Shown here in pieces: positions 43,894 through 57,024 of a DNA stretch of 64,000 nucleotides. Both the position numbers and the translations under genes were made by a program. The notes under the pieces were generated by a model. That model was not told the DNA's origin. It searched no databases and was given only the letters and a program-made list of their open reading frames with translations. The first letter of the stretch is position 1; every line of letters begins with the position of its first letter. This stretch comes from Agelaius tricolor (taxonomy: Eukaryota; Chordata; Aves; Passeriformes; Icteridae). The stretch is from positions 21,953,744 to 22,017,743 of the forward strand of contig JALJCS010000004.1 of NCBI GenBank assembly GCA_023055355.1, read 5' to 3'.

Positions 43894-46800
43894 GTAAGAC
43901 ATTCTTCCCTCGTTCTTTTAAGGCCTGCCCTGTTGATGGTACACAGAGTTTGCCTAACATGAATAGCAGAATTGATGTGAAACAGTGGCAGACACTTTTG
44001 CTAGGATAAAGTAGGAAGAAGTACTGAATATGTGTGTCTTGTTTAAGGAGGAACCTGAAGGTAAGAGCATTGCACACAAGATTGGAAATGAATTCCGTCT
44101 TCCTCTCTGTCTGAACAGATTTAAGTATTTCTTGCTCTAGCTAAGCAAATATCTTTCTGACTGTCTTACAGCTGCTCAAGTGATTGAGTAGATACCATTT
44201 AGTCAGAATCTGTGAAAATAATGTACGATTTTTTGGATCAGACAGAGAGAAATAAAAGATGGATTAGAGATCAACTGGCATATGGAAAGTTGTCATCTAG
44301 CATTTTCACCAAAGTCTATTTTTGTCTAGTTATAATGCACTGTAAAACATAGATGCTTGGCACAGTGGCTTTGAGCAGCTGTGTGCTTCTCAATTCCATC
44401 ACTGTCTCCAGTATCTTTGTGGTTAGGGCACTTGCATGAGGAAAAAGAAAGGTAACCCTAATTTCCTTCAGGCAAGGCAGTGATTTAAACTTGAACCTTC
44501 TGCTTCTGGGGAAATGTTCCAAAACACTGAGCAAGAAAGGGAGATAGGTAGAGGGTGAAACAGTGACGATTGTGTTTGCAAGGGAAACCTGGACCTTGCT
44601 GTGTTTTTGAAGGAGCTTTGGCATCATTTTGCAGAAAAAGGTCAAAGCTAATCCTGACTGGAAGGAGGCATGTCTGTTTGACTTAAAACTGTTTATCTCT
44701 CCCTCAAAAGGACACTTATATCCTCTGTTTTCAGCAGTGCTCATTGTTAACAGGATTTGCACATGGGGAATTGCATTTTGAGATGTCCATTTCTTTAAGA
44801 ACAAAGAAGCTTCATCAGTGGTTTTGACTATTAGAATTGAAAAAACTATATAAACTATATAAACTATATAGACTACCCAAATCAAGGAAGGCTTCCCATA
44901 AACAAAATTTGTAAGTATTTTGTAAGTAATCATACCATTCATAAGTAATCGTATTGCTAGCTGCTTATGTTATTCAAAAACACTACAGATTTTGAGAATT
45001 GGCAATATAATATGTCTTTAGAACAGACTTCTAATGTTATTTTTTGGGGGCTGGAGAACATTAGACCAGCATGAAAGTGATAGCTAACATGTCCAAACTA
45101 GGCCCAGCAGTCATAATCAGTCATTTCAGCATCTCCCTGGCTATTCAGTTGATCATACAGACAAGCTTTTTAAAAAGACTGCCAATACTTAATAATTTCT
45201 GCAAAAGCACCTTGGGTACTTTGATATTTAAATATCAAGGGTCACTTTTGTCTTTTTCAGGCTGAAGATACTTCACCTGAAAGTTGTATACTTCATGATC
45301 TGGAGTCATCATCTGAAGTTTGTTAAAGTGTTATAATACCATAAGAGTCTTTTAAACCTTCATTGTCTGAACTGCTAAATGTTTAGGAGAATAAAAAAAA
45401 AAAATCTGTATATCCTGATAAACATTTTTGGCTTTTAAATGTACCTCTTCTTAGACAAAGGACTTTTATTGTCACTTTTTGTGTCATTTTATCACAAAGT
45501 CAAAGCACAAAATTGTGTTCTCTCAAAATATAATTTTTAAATTTCTTGGGCTAAGTTTTTAAAGACATAGATCATGCCTTTTTGAGGGTGAATCACATTC
45601 AGTAGGATTAAAATTATGCAGCAGGGAATGAGAGCATGCAGAAATGTTCTATGATCTGTCCAGACTTGGCATTTAATATGTGCACCTATCCTATGTGTTT
45701 CACACAAAGTGCATGCCAGGATAGAACCAGGTAAACAGTTAGTTTAATGCCATCAAAGCACAGTTCAATGCATCAAAGCAAAGAAAATGCCATCTAAGTA
45801 ATAAAGAGTGCAAAGGAAGACACTTTGGCAGTAAGAGAATGGCAGAAAATGGAAACCACTAGGAAAAACCACTACCACAGCCCATCTCACGGAGAACTCC
45901 CAGACTCTGCTCTGCACACCATCACCCTCCTCTCCTTGTCCTTCATGTGCCTATTCACACTGTGCTTCCCTTCCTGATGGCAGGGGTGATGAAGAGGTCC
46001 TGGCCAAGTAGGTACCAAAGGTACAGATGGAGTGCCACACTGGAAGTGTGATGCTTTGAGATCTATAGTGATTTGTAGAGATGGTAAAGTTTGTGCTGGG
46101 GGGGGGAGGGGAAGAAATTGGAGTAGGTTTATATAATTAGTTTTCAGTTGTGATGCCTGTGTATGATATTTTCAATATCACTGGTTGATTCTATTTTATT
46201 TATGCTCTCTTGATGTCATGTGCTTTCCAAGTAGATTGCACAATTTATGCTCAACTGCTTAAATTGTCCTAATGTAAAACAGAAAAAGCTGAATAAGAGA
46301 GTAATTGCAACCACAGAGGGATAAATTTCCTTTCTTAGCCAACCCTAATGCTGGGAAATTTAGTTAAAGTGTGCAGAAACTATCCAAAATATACATTCTG
46401 TCCTCAGCAGATCAGAATAGTATGGATGACATTGTAGATAATGCCCAAGTCCACAAACAATAATGATGAAAAGTAAATCAATGAATAATTGTTCCAATTT
46501 ATGTTCTATTTCCTAACTTTTAAATGCTGGATGTTCCAAGTTAAAAATCTTCCTTTAATACGTATGTAAGGTTCCTAAGACAACATATAGAGAGGGATGG
46601 GAAGAGGGCTGTTATTTCAGGCATTGAATCTGACTGGAGCAGAGTACTCCAGCTTTTTTGGGCTTCTGCATAGCTCTGCATAGGTACCTTCAGAGACCAC
46701 ATGTATTCAAATAGCATTTCCAGGTTCCATAGTTTATCCCAGTGGTCAGCTCAGCTCCTTTGCTTCTTTGCTTCCTGAGACAATAGGTCTTGATATCATG

Positions 46801-49054
46801 TGTTGCCAGCCTTTCTTTTCTGACTTACCTGTCTCTTCCAATCTGTAATATTTAACCTGTCTCTATAACAGTGTCAAAATCCACTTTTTCCCACTCAGTA
46901 AAATAGGACACTTTAGTAGTGATACAATTAATCCTTTCTTGTTCATCTGTTGCCTTAGGTCTCTCCAAAGTTCCTAAGAATGATTTAATTTTCTCTTCTG
47001 CCTCTTCAGCCAAATAAATGCTTGGGCTAGCTTGTGAGTTTCATGGCACAGTGAAGCAAAACAGATGATAGACTGAAAATTGAAGGCATGGCATGCCTGT
47101 ATCTTCAGTATCTTATGCATGAATTAAAAACTTCTCTTATGAATTTAAGACTACTATGCCACATAAACAGTGCCTTGTATTTGCATATTTATTTAATTTA
47201 GAGCTGGATTTGAAGAGCAGGTCATTCTAAGAACAGAGACATGATTTCAGAAGAAAGCATGCCATTTGCCTGCTGGTAATCCTGGTCTCACCACTCTTTG
47301 GTCCATTAAGACCATTCTTTGGTCTTAACAAATAAACCATTTATTATCTTTGTGTGGTTGTGTCAGAACTATTCAACTGACCCATGTCCTGCCAAGCAAG
47401 CATGGGCTGTGTAGTATCATGCATCATTGCAAGCATGATCTGTTTTGCAGCATATACCTATGCCACGGCAGTGCTAAATGATACACTGTGCTTCATGCCA
47501 GTGCCTGAGATTTGTGTGACAAAACTTCTGTAACAGAAAAAAGATAAGGAAAAAAGGGCATGTCCAAAGTCTATGCCCTCTGCTTAGCAGCCCAAGGTAG
47601 TGACTATAAGTAAAGATACACACAAGAGTACGTTACAGAGTGGGTAGGATAGCTGACCAATGTCAACTCATAACTCTGCAGCCACAAAAAAAAAGGCAAA
47701 AAAAAAAGCAAAAATAAAGCAAATAAGCCATAAATAAAGCAAATAAGCCATAAATAAAGCAAATAAGGTGAGCACCCTGTCTGGCTAGTCAGACACAATC
47801 AGACCTGGATGAGGCTGCTCCAGTTCACCTCATGAACTTGTCCACTCTGAAAGCCAAATGTCCCAGCCCCTATAAAGAGAGCTGGGTTCTATATACAAGA
47901 CAAGTTTCTCTCTTTTGATGGCTGAACTACCCTTCATCAACCCCTTAAAGGTTCCATGATACACTTTAGTTATAAAAAATTGGTGGATAAATAAAAGACC
48001 ATAGAACAGGAAGAATAACTTTTGTTAAATTAATTCTGTTTTACTAAACACTAAGAAACTGATGATGAGCAACTTTACCATTATTAGTAGTTTTGCAACT
48101 GTGTGGTGGAAACGTATTAAAATGTGTAAAATCACAAATTTAAGTCTTTCTGCTATCTTATATTTTAAAGCTAAAATTTAAATTTCAAATTGCTTAACAG
48201 ATACATTTCCTTAAAGTGTGGGGAACATTTTACAAAACTCTTTACTCTCTAGAGAAAGACTGCTGGCTGTCTGCCTAATCCTGATGGATTAATAATCAAA
48301 AGCTGCAAAAAATGAAAAAAAAAATCCCTTTGAGGCATTCTACATCTTAGGCAAAGGAACGATAGTTCCCATTTACAGTATGTGCTTTATTCTGAGGAGA
48401 GGTAAGATGGACTATTTGTGCTTTGCTAGATCCCATAATTAGGCTGTTTTGGTCAATAAGGAAATGCTGCTTTGACCGTCAGATTTGTAGTCTGTTTATC
48501 ACAACTGTGACATAACACAATTTACATTTGCAGATAGACATTAACAAGAATAAGTGCAGAGAAATAAATAATAATTTTAAAATATCCCTTAGATTCAAAT
48601 GGAATCTGAGTCTTGAATTTGACTTCAACAAGGAAAACATCTTGACTTCTGTCAAGAAAGACACTAGTTCTTCACAAAGCACTGAAAAGCTGCCTCCTCT
48701 AGTTGATTGATTTGAATAAAGCTTTTGCATTTTCAGTTTAAGATGGGATTTTAACAGTCCACATTTCTAAATCACCGCTGGTGAGACATCTGTGAGCACA
48801 TACTCACAAGGCATAATTCCAAGACTATTCGTGCCAGAGAGAATTTATCTGTTCAAACTTTGTGTTATCATGTGGCCTCTGGGTCTTCCATGAACGTGAA
48901 GAGTATTTTTACTATGTTGGAAAACGGCAGTTAGGTTTAACACCTTATACGGTGACCGCACAGTGTCAGGACTCACATTTGAGTGCTGCAGGGGGGTGAG
49001 ACATGTGTTTTTACCCTGCGTTGCTGTCTGTAGTTACCTGTGCCGTTCGTAACA
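43894..49054. other. Intergenic region upstream of RASEF
   Basis: AT-rich sequence with no identified gene. Contains a 208-codon minus-strand frame (44316-44942, see findings), a G run near 46099-46106, an A-rich tract near 47686-47708 and the 20-base tandem repeat. GC content rises sharply at about 49.05 kb into the RASEF CpG island. Confidence 0.6.
47711..47767 (+). repeat. 20-base tandem repeat, about 2.9 copies
   Basis: Unit TAAATAAAGCAAATAAGCCA repeated at 47711, 47731 and 47751 with one substitution at the start of the first copy. It sits just right of an A-rich tract. Confidence 0.95.
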
Positions 49055-49930
49055 TGCTGGGCCCGAGGGGAGCCCCGTGCCCTTACACCCCGTGAGGAGG
49101 GTGCGCCGGGGGCGCCGGCAGCCCGCCCCGGGACCTGCCCCGGCCAGGAGCCGCCACCTGCGTTCCGCCTCCCGGCCGTGCCCGGCCCCGCGGGGCGCCG
49201 GGGCGGAGCGGGACCCGGCCCGCCCCGCCGAGCCGCAGGTAGGGCAGCGGCCCACACCGTCCCATCGCGTTCTGCCCGCGGTCGAGTCTCCGCGCCCCCG
49301 GCGCTGGCCGATGGATCCCGAGGCGTCCGGGGACGAGCTGTCTCGCCTGCGCGCCCTCTTCCTGGCGTGCGACGCCAGCGGCTCGGGCCGCATCGAGCGG
49401 GAGGACTTCGCTGCTCTCTGCGCCGAGCTGCGGGTGCAGCCGGCCGAGGCCGAGGCCATCTTCCAGCGCCTCGACAGCGACCGCGACGGGGCCATCACCT
49501 TCCCGGAGTTCGCCCGTGGCTTTCGCGGCGCCACGCGGCCGCAGCCCGCTGGCAGCGAGCCGGGGGGCGAGGACATGGAGGAGGAAGAGGCATCAGCGGT
49601 TTGGGTCGCCGCGGGGCTGGAACAACCCTGGAAGGACTTCGAGGTGCGGCTCGGAGACGAGGCGAGGTACATCCCCAGGTAAGGTCCGGACCCGACCGCT
49701 CCGTCCCACGCCGACCCCGGTGGGGGGAGCGGGCCCGCGGCCCCGGGGTCGGCGGGCTGGGCCATGGGCACCTCGGCCCCGCCGCTGCCGAGCTGGCCCC
49801 GCCGTCCTGCGGGGCGGGAACGGCTCTCTCTCCTGGCGGAGCCGCCGCCGGCGCTGATGCAATCCCAGCTGGGGAGCGGCCGAGGAGGCTGACCCCTCGC
49901 CCCCGTGCCTGCAGGTGCAGAGAGCTCTCC
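49055..49930 (+). promoter_or_regulatory. RASEF: CpG island with the RASEF promoter
   Basis: About 0.9 kb of very GC- and CpG-rich DNA that abruptly interrupts AT-rich sequence and spans the RASEF 5' UTR, first coding exon and first intron donor. No TATA box is evident just upstream of the ATG, so a CpG-island promoter with dispersed starts is likely. G-rich runs just after the donor (49720-49762) could form a quadruplex. The transcription start cannot be fixed from sequence. Confidence 0.85.
49311..49678 (+). CDS. RASEF: RASEF exon 1 (EF-hand pair)
   Basis: First coding exon of RASEF (Rab45), a large atypical Rab GTPase with N-terminal EF-hands, a coiled coil and a C-terminal Rab domain, implicated in membrane traffic. 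It encodes residues 1-122 plus two bases of codon 123. The ATG at 49311 gives the family's N-terminus ([17 protein letters not shown], compared with human as I recall it). The frame stays open upstream to 49077, but without another ATG and with no family counterpart. EF-hand loop 1 is residues 21-32 ([12 protein letters not shown]) and loop 2 is residues 55-66 ([12 protein letters not shown]). Loop 1 ends in Asp where the human protein, as I recall it, has Glu. A low-conservation acidic linker follows, then the conserved [16 protein letters not shown]. The donor is AG|GTAAGG (GT at 49679). Very high GC, unlike the other exons, reflects the CpG island. Confidence 0.97.
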
Positions 49931-52900
49931 GCACACCTGCCTCTCGGCTGCGGTGGTTTCCAGCGGTGTTCTTCCAGCCTGCAGCTGCTCCTGGCTCCCT
50001 CTGCTCTGTTATGCCAGCGACCCACGTGGGAAAGTCTGGCTGCTAGAACGCAGGAGATGTGAAGTTCTGCTGGCTCCGCAAGAACTTTCTCCTCGTGTTT
50101 TTCCCCGACCGGCCCCCAGCATTTTTCTTTTAGCCCAGTCAGTCTTTTCCTGGTAAAGGCTGACCAGCAACATCGTTGCCTCCACATTAACGGTGTTGGT
50201 AAATATTGCCCTCTATGGGATGAGCTCCCTGAAGTTTGTGAGAGTCTTTGTCCCCGGTCTCAGTGAAATGAAGACAACTGATGGTAGCTGCGTTGGAGAG
50301 TAAACCCATTTACCACGGGTCTGTCAGTACGCGGCTGGTTCTAGTGTACAGAGACACATTTTGGTGACTCTCAGGAATCTCCCTGAAAACTGAGGTGGTC
50401 AAAATGAATTTGAAAATGTTGGCCATAGAAAGTACAGAGTGGTTCTGCTTAATTTTAAAATTGTAATTTATGATGGAAAATAAGTAATCTGGGTTTCAGG
50501 ACTTGGCAGCTAGTCAAGAGAGGTTAAGAAAGTAATGCACTTGAATATAGATAGCTCCATGTTTGTTCTATATATTGCTCTTTAAATTCCTACCTATACC
50601 AATTTGGTTCCAGCCACATTAAAAATATTTTGGATTATGAGGCGAAAATTTTCTTCAGAAAATTTTTCAGTTAACCTACTAGTCATGTGTAAATCCAGAG
50701 TAAATTTTCTTTTCTTTGTGGATTAATACACTTTAGTCTTATTGGACTGCCCCATTTCAGACAGGTTAGTATTTTTGTACAGGTTTTAATTTGTTCATGG
50801 TGCTTTCCTAGTTAGACACTTGCTTTCTAAAGGACAAAAGACTGTTTGAAAGCTTGAAGACACAGTTAATAACCTGAACTCAGAAACTCAGTAGGAGCTG
50901 GAAAAAAATCTGACTCACGAGCAGTGGTAACTTGTGAAAGCATCTGTCTCCTCTTGGTAACAGTTCCGTTTCAGTATCTTGGTTACTGTTTGCAGCAGCA
51001 GTTTCAGTATAGTCTGTGTCTAAAAGGATAATAGGAAGGGGAACAGCTTTAATTGGCTCCACTATGCAGACACATCTGGTAATTTTGCTAAATTCATCAT
51101 GACATAATGTAACTTGTGTTATGGTTCTTTTATGTAAAAACTGAAAACTAAGTTTTGATGGTTAAATACTATCAGGTAGGCAGTAATTTGATGTAAATGT
51201 TTCTTATTCAGGTTCAGATTTGAACATCCTTCACAGTTAGCTGTATTTATTAGATGTGTGTCAGTGTCAACTGAAAAAGAATGTGCCCTTTGTTTTTTTT
51301 TTCTCTCTCATCCTGAAGTGCTAGGAGCAGGTGTGTTCTACAGCTCAACTTTTTTCCAGTTGTAGTCCATGTCTTTTCTTGTTGAAATGTACGTGTAAGG
51401 TTTTTTTCCCATGTGAGTATTCCCACTAAAATCATTAGGACCACTTACATGAGTAATAAATAAATTGAAATTCTTGGAGAATTTCAGTAGAAGAATATAA
51501 CAAAATCAAGTGAAGTACAAGCTGGACTTCAAAAAAGATATTTATCTTTTTGTTTAAATGATTTAATTTGTTTTAGTTGTTTGTCACTTCAAGTTTTTAT
51601 TAAGGAAAGGGCAGTACTTTGAAAACTAGAACAGGCTTGGAACACACCTGAATCTTTAGTGCTATAAAAGAGTTGGCATTCTTATGCTGGGATTTATTGC
51701 TCTTCATAGATTTGTTGTGACATTGACATCTGTGAGAAAAGTAATTACAAAGGAGAAACTCCTCAAAGCCAGATGAGTGCAGTTGGGAGTCCATGTTTTT
51801 TAATCTCAGTTGTGTAGTTTTTATATTGATCCTTTTGGGGTTCAATTCCTCAAAATGCTCTGCCTTGTGGCCGCAGGCTATGGCACAAGACTGTGGCCAG
51901 CAATACATTGGCACATGTGCTTTGATGCTGTTGGGGTTTATATAGAGAGAAACAAGGCATAGCAAATGGAAGTAGAGAGGTAAGGATTGAATTCAGGAGA
52001 AAATGACACAGTAAACATCTGTGGTCTCTGTCCCTCCTCAGCTTGAGTGGAAATCATGGAACCCATGGAAATCAAAGGGAAAATGTCCACCATGCACATG
52101 GTTCTGTCTCCGTTGTTTCTGAAACTGGAAGTTCAGTTTCTGTGACTAAACTTTTAGAAGACCTAAATTCCCTCCATAACGAGGTGTGAAACCCAGTAAC
52201 AGATCTATACCTTGCCCCAGTCCTCAGTGTAGTAGCAGGCATTTAATGCAGAATTGTTTACTGCCAGATACTAAAATAAGCGTATATTAAAATAAGCATA
52301 TTTTGAATTTAATTACTTCTTTGGAAAAGATAATTTTATTATGGGATGGATCATAGCTCTGCTGTTTGGTGTATCAGTTGCACAGTCCTTTAAGATTATA
52401 CTTCAAAATATTCAAGTCTGTGCTGAAGCTGTGGTTTTATTTTTTGCAGTTAAACAGGCAGAGTCACATTAAAGAGTCTCTTTACAGCCTTTCTCCTTTC
52501 CTCCTCACTTGAACAGATTTTTTGTACTAAATTAAGTTAGATTTCTTGGTTAGGTGTTTACTGTGAGTCAAAGTATGTTTGCCTTAGCTTTTACTTGTGC
52601 TTGGTGGGCAATTTGCCTCTAGGGAAAATAATGGTGGAAGGTCTTTGCAGGCTGATAACCTAATTTGTGAAGTCAGACTTCAGTGGAATTTTACAGAGGG
52701 TTGTTTGCTGTTGTTGTTTTTTTTTCTTCTGGTTACTGTTTTGATTTGTTTGTTTTTAATTTAATTTAAAATGCAGCTACCCTTCTGCATTGCTACATTT
52801 AATCAGGAATAGTGAATAATTAAACACAGAATCATGCAGTGCCTTTAGTTTATATGTATTTATAGTGAATTGCCAGTTGGAGATCTGTTTTATTGAGAAG

Positions 52901-55839
52901 TCAACCATGTTCATTAGTTTATTCTTCTAGGAAGTATTTGCAATGGTACAGGAGTGGACGAAAAAGAAACGTACCTTTTTGGTGCTCCAGACAGTGAGTG
53001 CTTCAGTGCTCTGCTGCACTGGAAATGTTTAGCCCTTGATGGTGTTACTGGACTGTTGCATTCTTTCTTGTGGCCAATCTCAGTTTGAATTTCAGTGGCA
53101 AGACTAAAAGGTTTCCTCTATGCTCTTAATAGACAGTTGTTTTCCCTTAAGTGTGTGGGAATGTCTCCCTAATGGAAATCCTTTTCCACTCTTCAGCTTG
53201 AGCAAGGAATAATCTAACATCCTTTGACACTACAAGAAAAATCTGGTACTTACCAATGCTGTGGCATTTCTCTCTCTATAAATAACAGGCAAAAAACTTC
53301 CTGGAAAACAGATTTTTAAATTTCAATGTCAAAGACTTCAGTCAGGAAGAACAAAGGCTTGGGACTGTCAAAAAGACTAAGCCCTACCAGGAAACTTTTG
53401 TGCAATATTTGGCAAATTGGATAATCTTATTGGAAAATGAACTAAATTAATTAGAGCATGAATGGGTGGATTAATCTGAAGCAGAAAGTTTGTATCCCTG
53501 TTTTGAGTTAAATCTGCTGCCACTGAGAGGCCTCATACTCCATTGCTTTGCTATTTAGTCTTTGTTTTATTTGTGTGCCTTGTACTTTCAGCCAAGCTGA
53601 CTATTCATCAGACTCAGATTTCAGTGCTGCCTGATTGTGAGATTTTATGCCTCATACAATTCCAAAGTATCTTAATGTGATTATAATAACAGTGTGCTCC
53701 CAGTCATGTCATCTGGAGCTGTATAGAAAATGTGGATCTGGGGGATTTGATCAAATGAGAAAAGCATGCTGTTCTTAATGTGAGCTACTTAAACTGTGAA
53801 AACAGGCGATGCTCATGGGATATACCACTGTACTACAGCAAAGAAGAGAAGCTCTGCTGCATTAAAAACCCATCCAAAACCTGTCTTGCTCTTGCTGTCA
53901 TAAATTAGGATGGATTTTTGCCAAAGTCAATATAGAGCACAGTATTAACTTTTTACAGCAATTTGTGTTTACTTCCATGAGATGATCAACCGTGATATCA
54001 GAACTGGAGAGGTTTCCTTGGAAGTTGAAGCATGTTCCCTGGAGAGGGGATAAAGGCAAATCCTGGGAAAAGCCACATGCTGTGTCCTTTTTTTCACCAC
54101 TGTGCTGGAGAGGGGGATCTGTTCTGTGGGAATGTTGTCTTGTCTTTTAATACATATCATGACAGGGGTCTGAGAGATGTGCTCTGCTGGAAATGTGGTG
54201 AATGACTTTCTGTGAGCTAGAAGACTTTCTGAGCTACTTTAAAGTTTACTGCTCTTCGGATTTTTGCTTTAATCCAAACAGCGTCTGTGCCAACAAACTT
54301 AAGCACTGTAGCATTCATTTTCCTGGATTATTTTGCTGGTATCATCATGTGATCATTTGCCATAAGGTCTCTGAGGTGCTCTCCTTTTCTTCAGACTTAA
54401 TCTTTCCCTGCCTGTCCCACAGACTTTTCCACTGTTTCTCCACTGGCTGTAAATCACACCTCTAAGGGAACAGCATTCATGCTTTGGAAACATTAAAAAT
54501 CTTTCCTCTGGGAATCAGACCTTGGCTGAGCTGTCTCATCTCAGGGTTACTGATTTGATCGTCTTTTTTTAATGCAGCCTGTTTCCGAAGGGGCAGATAC
54601 AGAAAAAGAAAAGGTAGTATTAAAAAAAACCCATAGTGCTTCAAGTTCACAAATATTTTGAATTTTACACCATGTTAAAGTTCTGTCTAATCTATTTTTC
54701 CTTCAGGCACTCCATCTAGAGTAAGTGTTAGGCACTCAGCTGTGACAAAGTTAGATCCTTTCTAATCTGGATCAGATTTGGTTGTTCTTTTCTGCTGACT
54801 GGTACAGTGGCATATCCAATGTGTCTGCTTTTCAGAAAAAAGTACCTGTCGATCTCTTGGAGGCACACATAGGCTGTTGGTCTTCAGTGTAAGGACAGGT
54901 ATCAGATGCATAATGCTTTAGCTTTGTTTTGTTCTGACCACCTAGCTCAGACCACCTTATGCTTCATCTCTTCATGTCTATACCAGAACAGAACTTCTAC
55001 AAGTGATGAGAGCAATTTTACCAGCTGATCTACAGTAGAAAGGGATCATTAAAATAGTCTTCTAAAAGCTAGTACTGCCCTTAGGGTCAGACTGGGTGGC
55101 CTGTGTCAAACAGCATATTCTTTCTGGTGACCACACATGTAAGATACTGAGCAACTCTGGAGTTGTTATTAGTTGAAAAATTCCATCATCTTTCTCTGAA
55201 CTCTGTTCAGAGTGTGGATTATGAGGCAAATGGTCACTGTATAAATCAGCAAACCAGAAATAATACTATGAGTTGATAAGGATTAAGATAGCTGTGTGGA
55301 TTAAAGGAAATTATAACACAATATAATCTATATATTTGATATCGCCAAAATCAGTGTTGTGGGTTTTTTTGGTGTGAGTTGTCCCCCTGCCTCCCTTCTG
55401 CTCCTCTTCTATTCAACCATAGTATTTTAAATCTATCATATTAGAAATTGCATTGTAATCAGAGCAGTTTTATTTTCTTTATGCAGTTCTCACAGGAACT
55501 CTCTGAAACCATGTGAATACTGTAACTTTGCTTAAGTTAACTCATGTGAAGCTGTGCAAATATTGACTAATTACTCTTACTAAGTACTAATTTTACAGAT
55601 GGTTTATGCTATAAACCATAGTTTGAGATGAGGTAAGGTAAAGCCAAAGTAGTCCTTGGCCACAATGCTATACTTTTTGTGGATTACTAGTATTTGGTGT
55701 CTGCACTTTGCAGAAGCAACAGAAAAAAATGCATGCATGATGAATAGTATAACCATAGTGCCAGATGAACAAAGTGACAAATTTTCCTGCCATATATTAG
55801 AAAGTGCTCTTTCTATGCATTAGTATTTGTGAATACCTT

Positions 55840-55879
55840 TAAGTTCCACACTAACACAAATGTGTTAATGTGGAACTTA
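55840..55879. repeat. 40-base near-perfect palindrome
   Basis: Arms of 19 bases, TAAGTTCCACACTAACACA (55840-55858) and TGTGTTAATGTGGAACTTA (55861-55879), pair with one mismatch around two bases. It would form a very tight hairpin or cruciform. Confidence 0.95.
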
Positions 55880-56872
55880 TAGGTGTGCAGCTAAATACAC
55901 TGAAAAATGAATTTAGGATTTCAAGGAAAACGAGTTTTAAAGAGCAAGTCCAAGCATTTGAGACTAATTTTGCTGAAACATTTTCTCTAGCAAAAGGACA
56001 GGCTATTTAGAGTTCAAGTCAGCTTGGTGAAATACATTTGTAAAATATTCTTTAATAATTAATTTTGAATAACTAATGAATTTGCAGAAAAATAGCATGT
56101 ATTCAAGAAGAAGGGGCAAGAAAAAAATTGGGCAGTATTCATTGCAGCTAATCTGCCCTGCTGCAGCAGTGTCACTGATATTCACTAAATCATGTGAAAA
56201 CAGATGAATGATTAAAAATATAAAAATGGCAATTTGGAACAAATAATCTTCAAATACTTACTGCATGTTGATATAATATGAGTCCATATAATTGCTGCTA
56301 TCTTTATCATGGAATGACTAAATCACTGACAATCTTTGCAGTTCATGAAAGTGTATTACATCCCTCTGAAATCATAGGTGATTAAGTAATCCTGCTAATT
56401 TTGGTGCATGACTTTGATTTCTCATCTGTTTTGTTGTTGTGTTTGGTGGTTTTTTGTGATTTTTTTTTGATTGATGTAGTAGTTGTGAGTCTACTTTTTA
56501 ATTGAGACATCCTGTATTGTTGCTGTAGAAGCACTCATGTAAGAATCATTGAGAGTTTCAGTGACCAGCTGTGATCTTTCCAGGCCCTTTCTGGACTCTT
56601 GCATGGTTGTACTGATATTGGATATGGATACTTCTTGAGCCTAAGTGCTGCTTCCTAAAACTGTGTTACTGAAATATTTTGAATCCAACTGTGTGGTAGC
56701 TGGTCATTGGGCAAAACATTTTTTTTTATCCCAGAAGGAGAATAAAACCTCACAGTAACTACTTTGGGTTTCTGACTACTGCATCTTAGAGCAGACTTAG
56801 ATGTGGGGCAGAGGATCAGCATTACAGGCCTACTGATTTCTAGCTTAAATTCAGGCATGTGTCTTTCCAGAT

Positions 56873-57000
56873 CACAGAATATTCTGAGTTGGAAGAGACC
56901 AACCAACAAGGATCGTGAAGGCCAACTCTTAAGTGAATGGCCCAGACAGGTGTTGGTCCCACAACCTGGTGTTATTATCACCATGCTCTAACTAACTAAC
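56873..57000 (-). mobile_element. CR1 LINE 3'-end fragment, minus orientation (inner copy 1)
   Basis: TCACAGAATATTCTGAGTTG, GGAAGAGACCAACCAACAAG and a distal GTTATTATCACCATGCTCTA followed by ACTAACTAAC are typical of a CR1 subfamily whose 3' region reads this way on the complement. About 130 bases, immediately left of a second CR1. Confidence 0.85.
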
Positions 57001-57024
57001 TCAGGTTTGCATATACTTTGAAAA

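Noticed and set aside
46833..46866. Minus-strand 34-base micro-exon with a GACAG|GTAAGT donor
   Set aside because: Donor is excellent and the phase would fit the exon at 31424-31566, but the acceptor is weak, the exon is tiny and it is about 15 kb away. Too speculative to annotate.
49034..49936. 300-codon minus-strand frame and several 100-340-codon plus/minus frames across the CpG island
   Set aside because: High-GC DNA lacks stop codons in every frame. Only the frame beginning at 49311 matches a known protein (RASEF); the rest are Arg/Ala/Pro/Gly-rich shadows.
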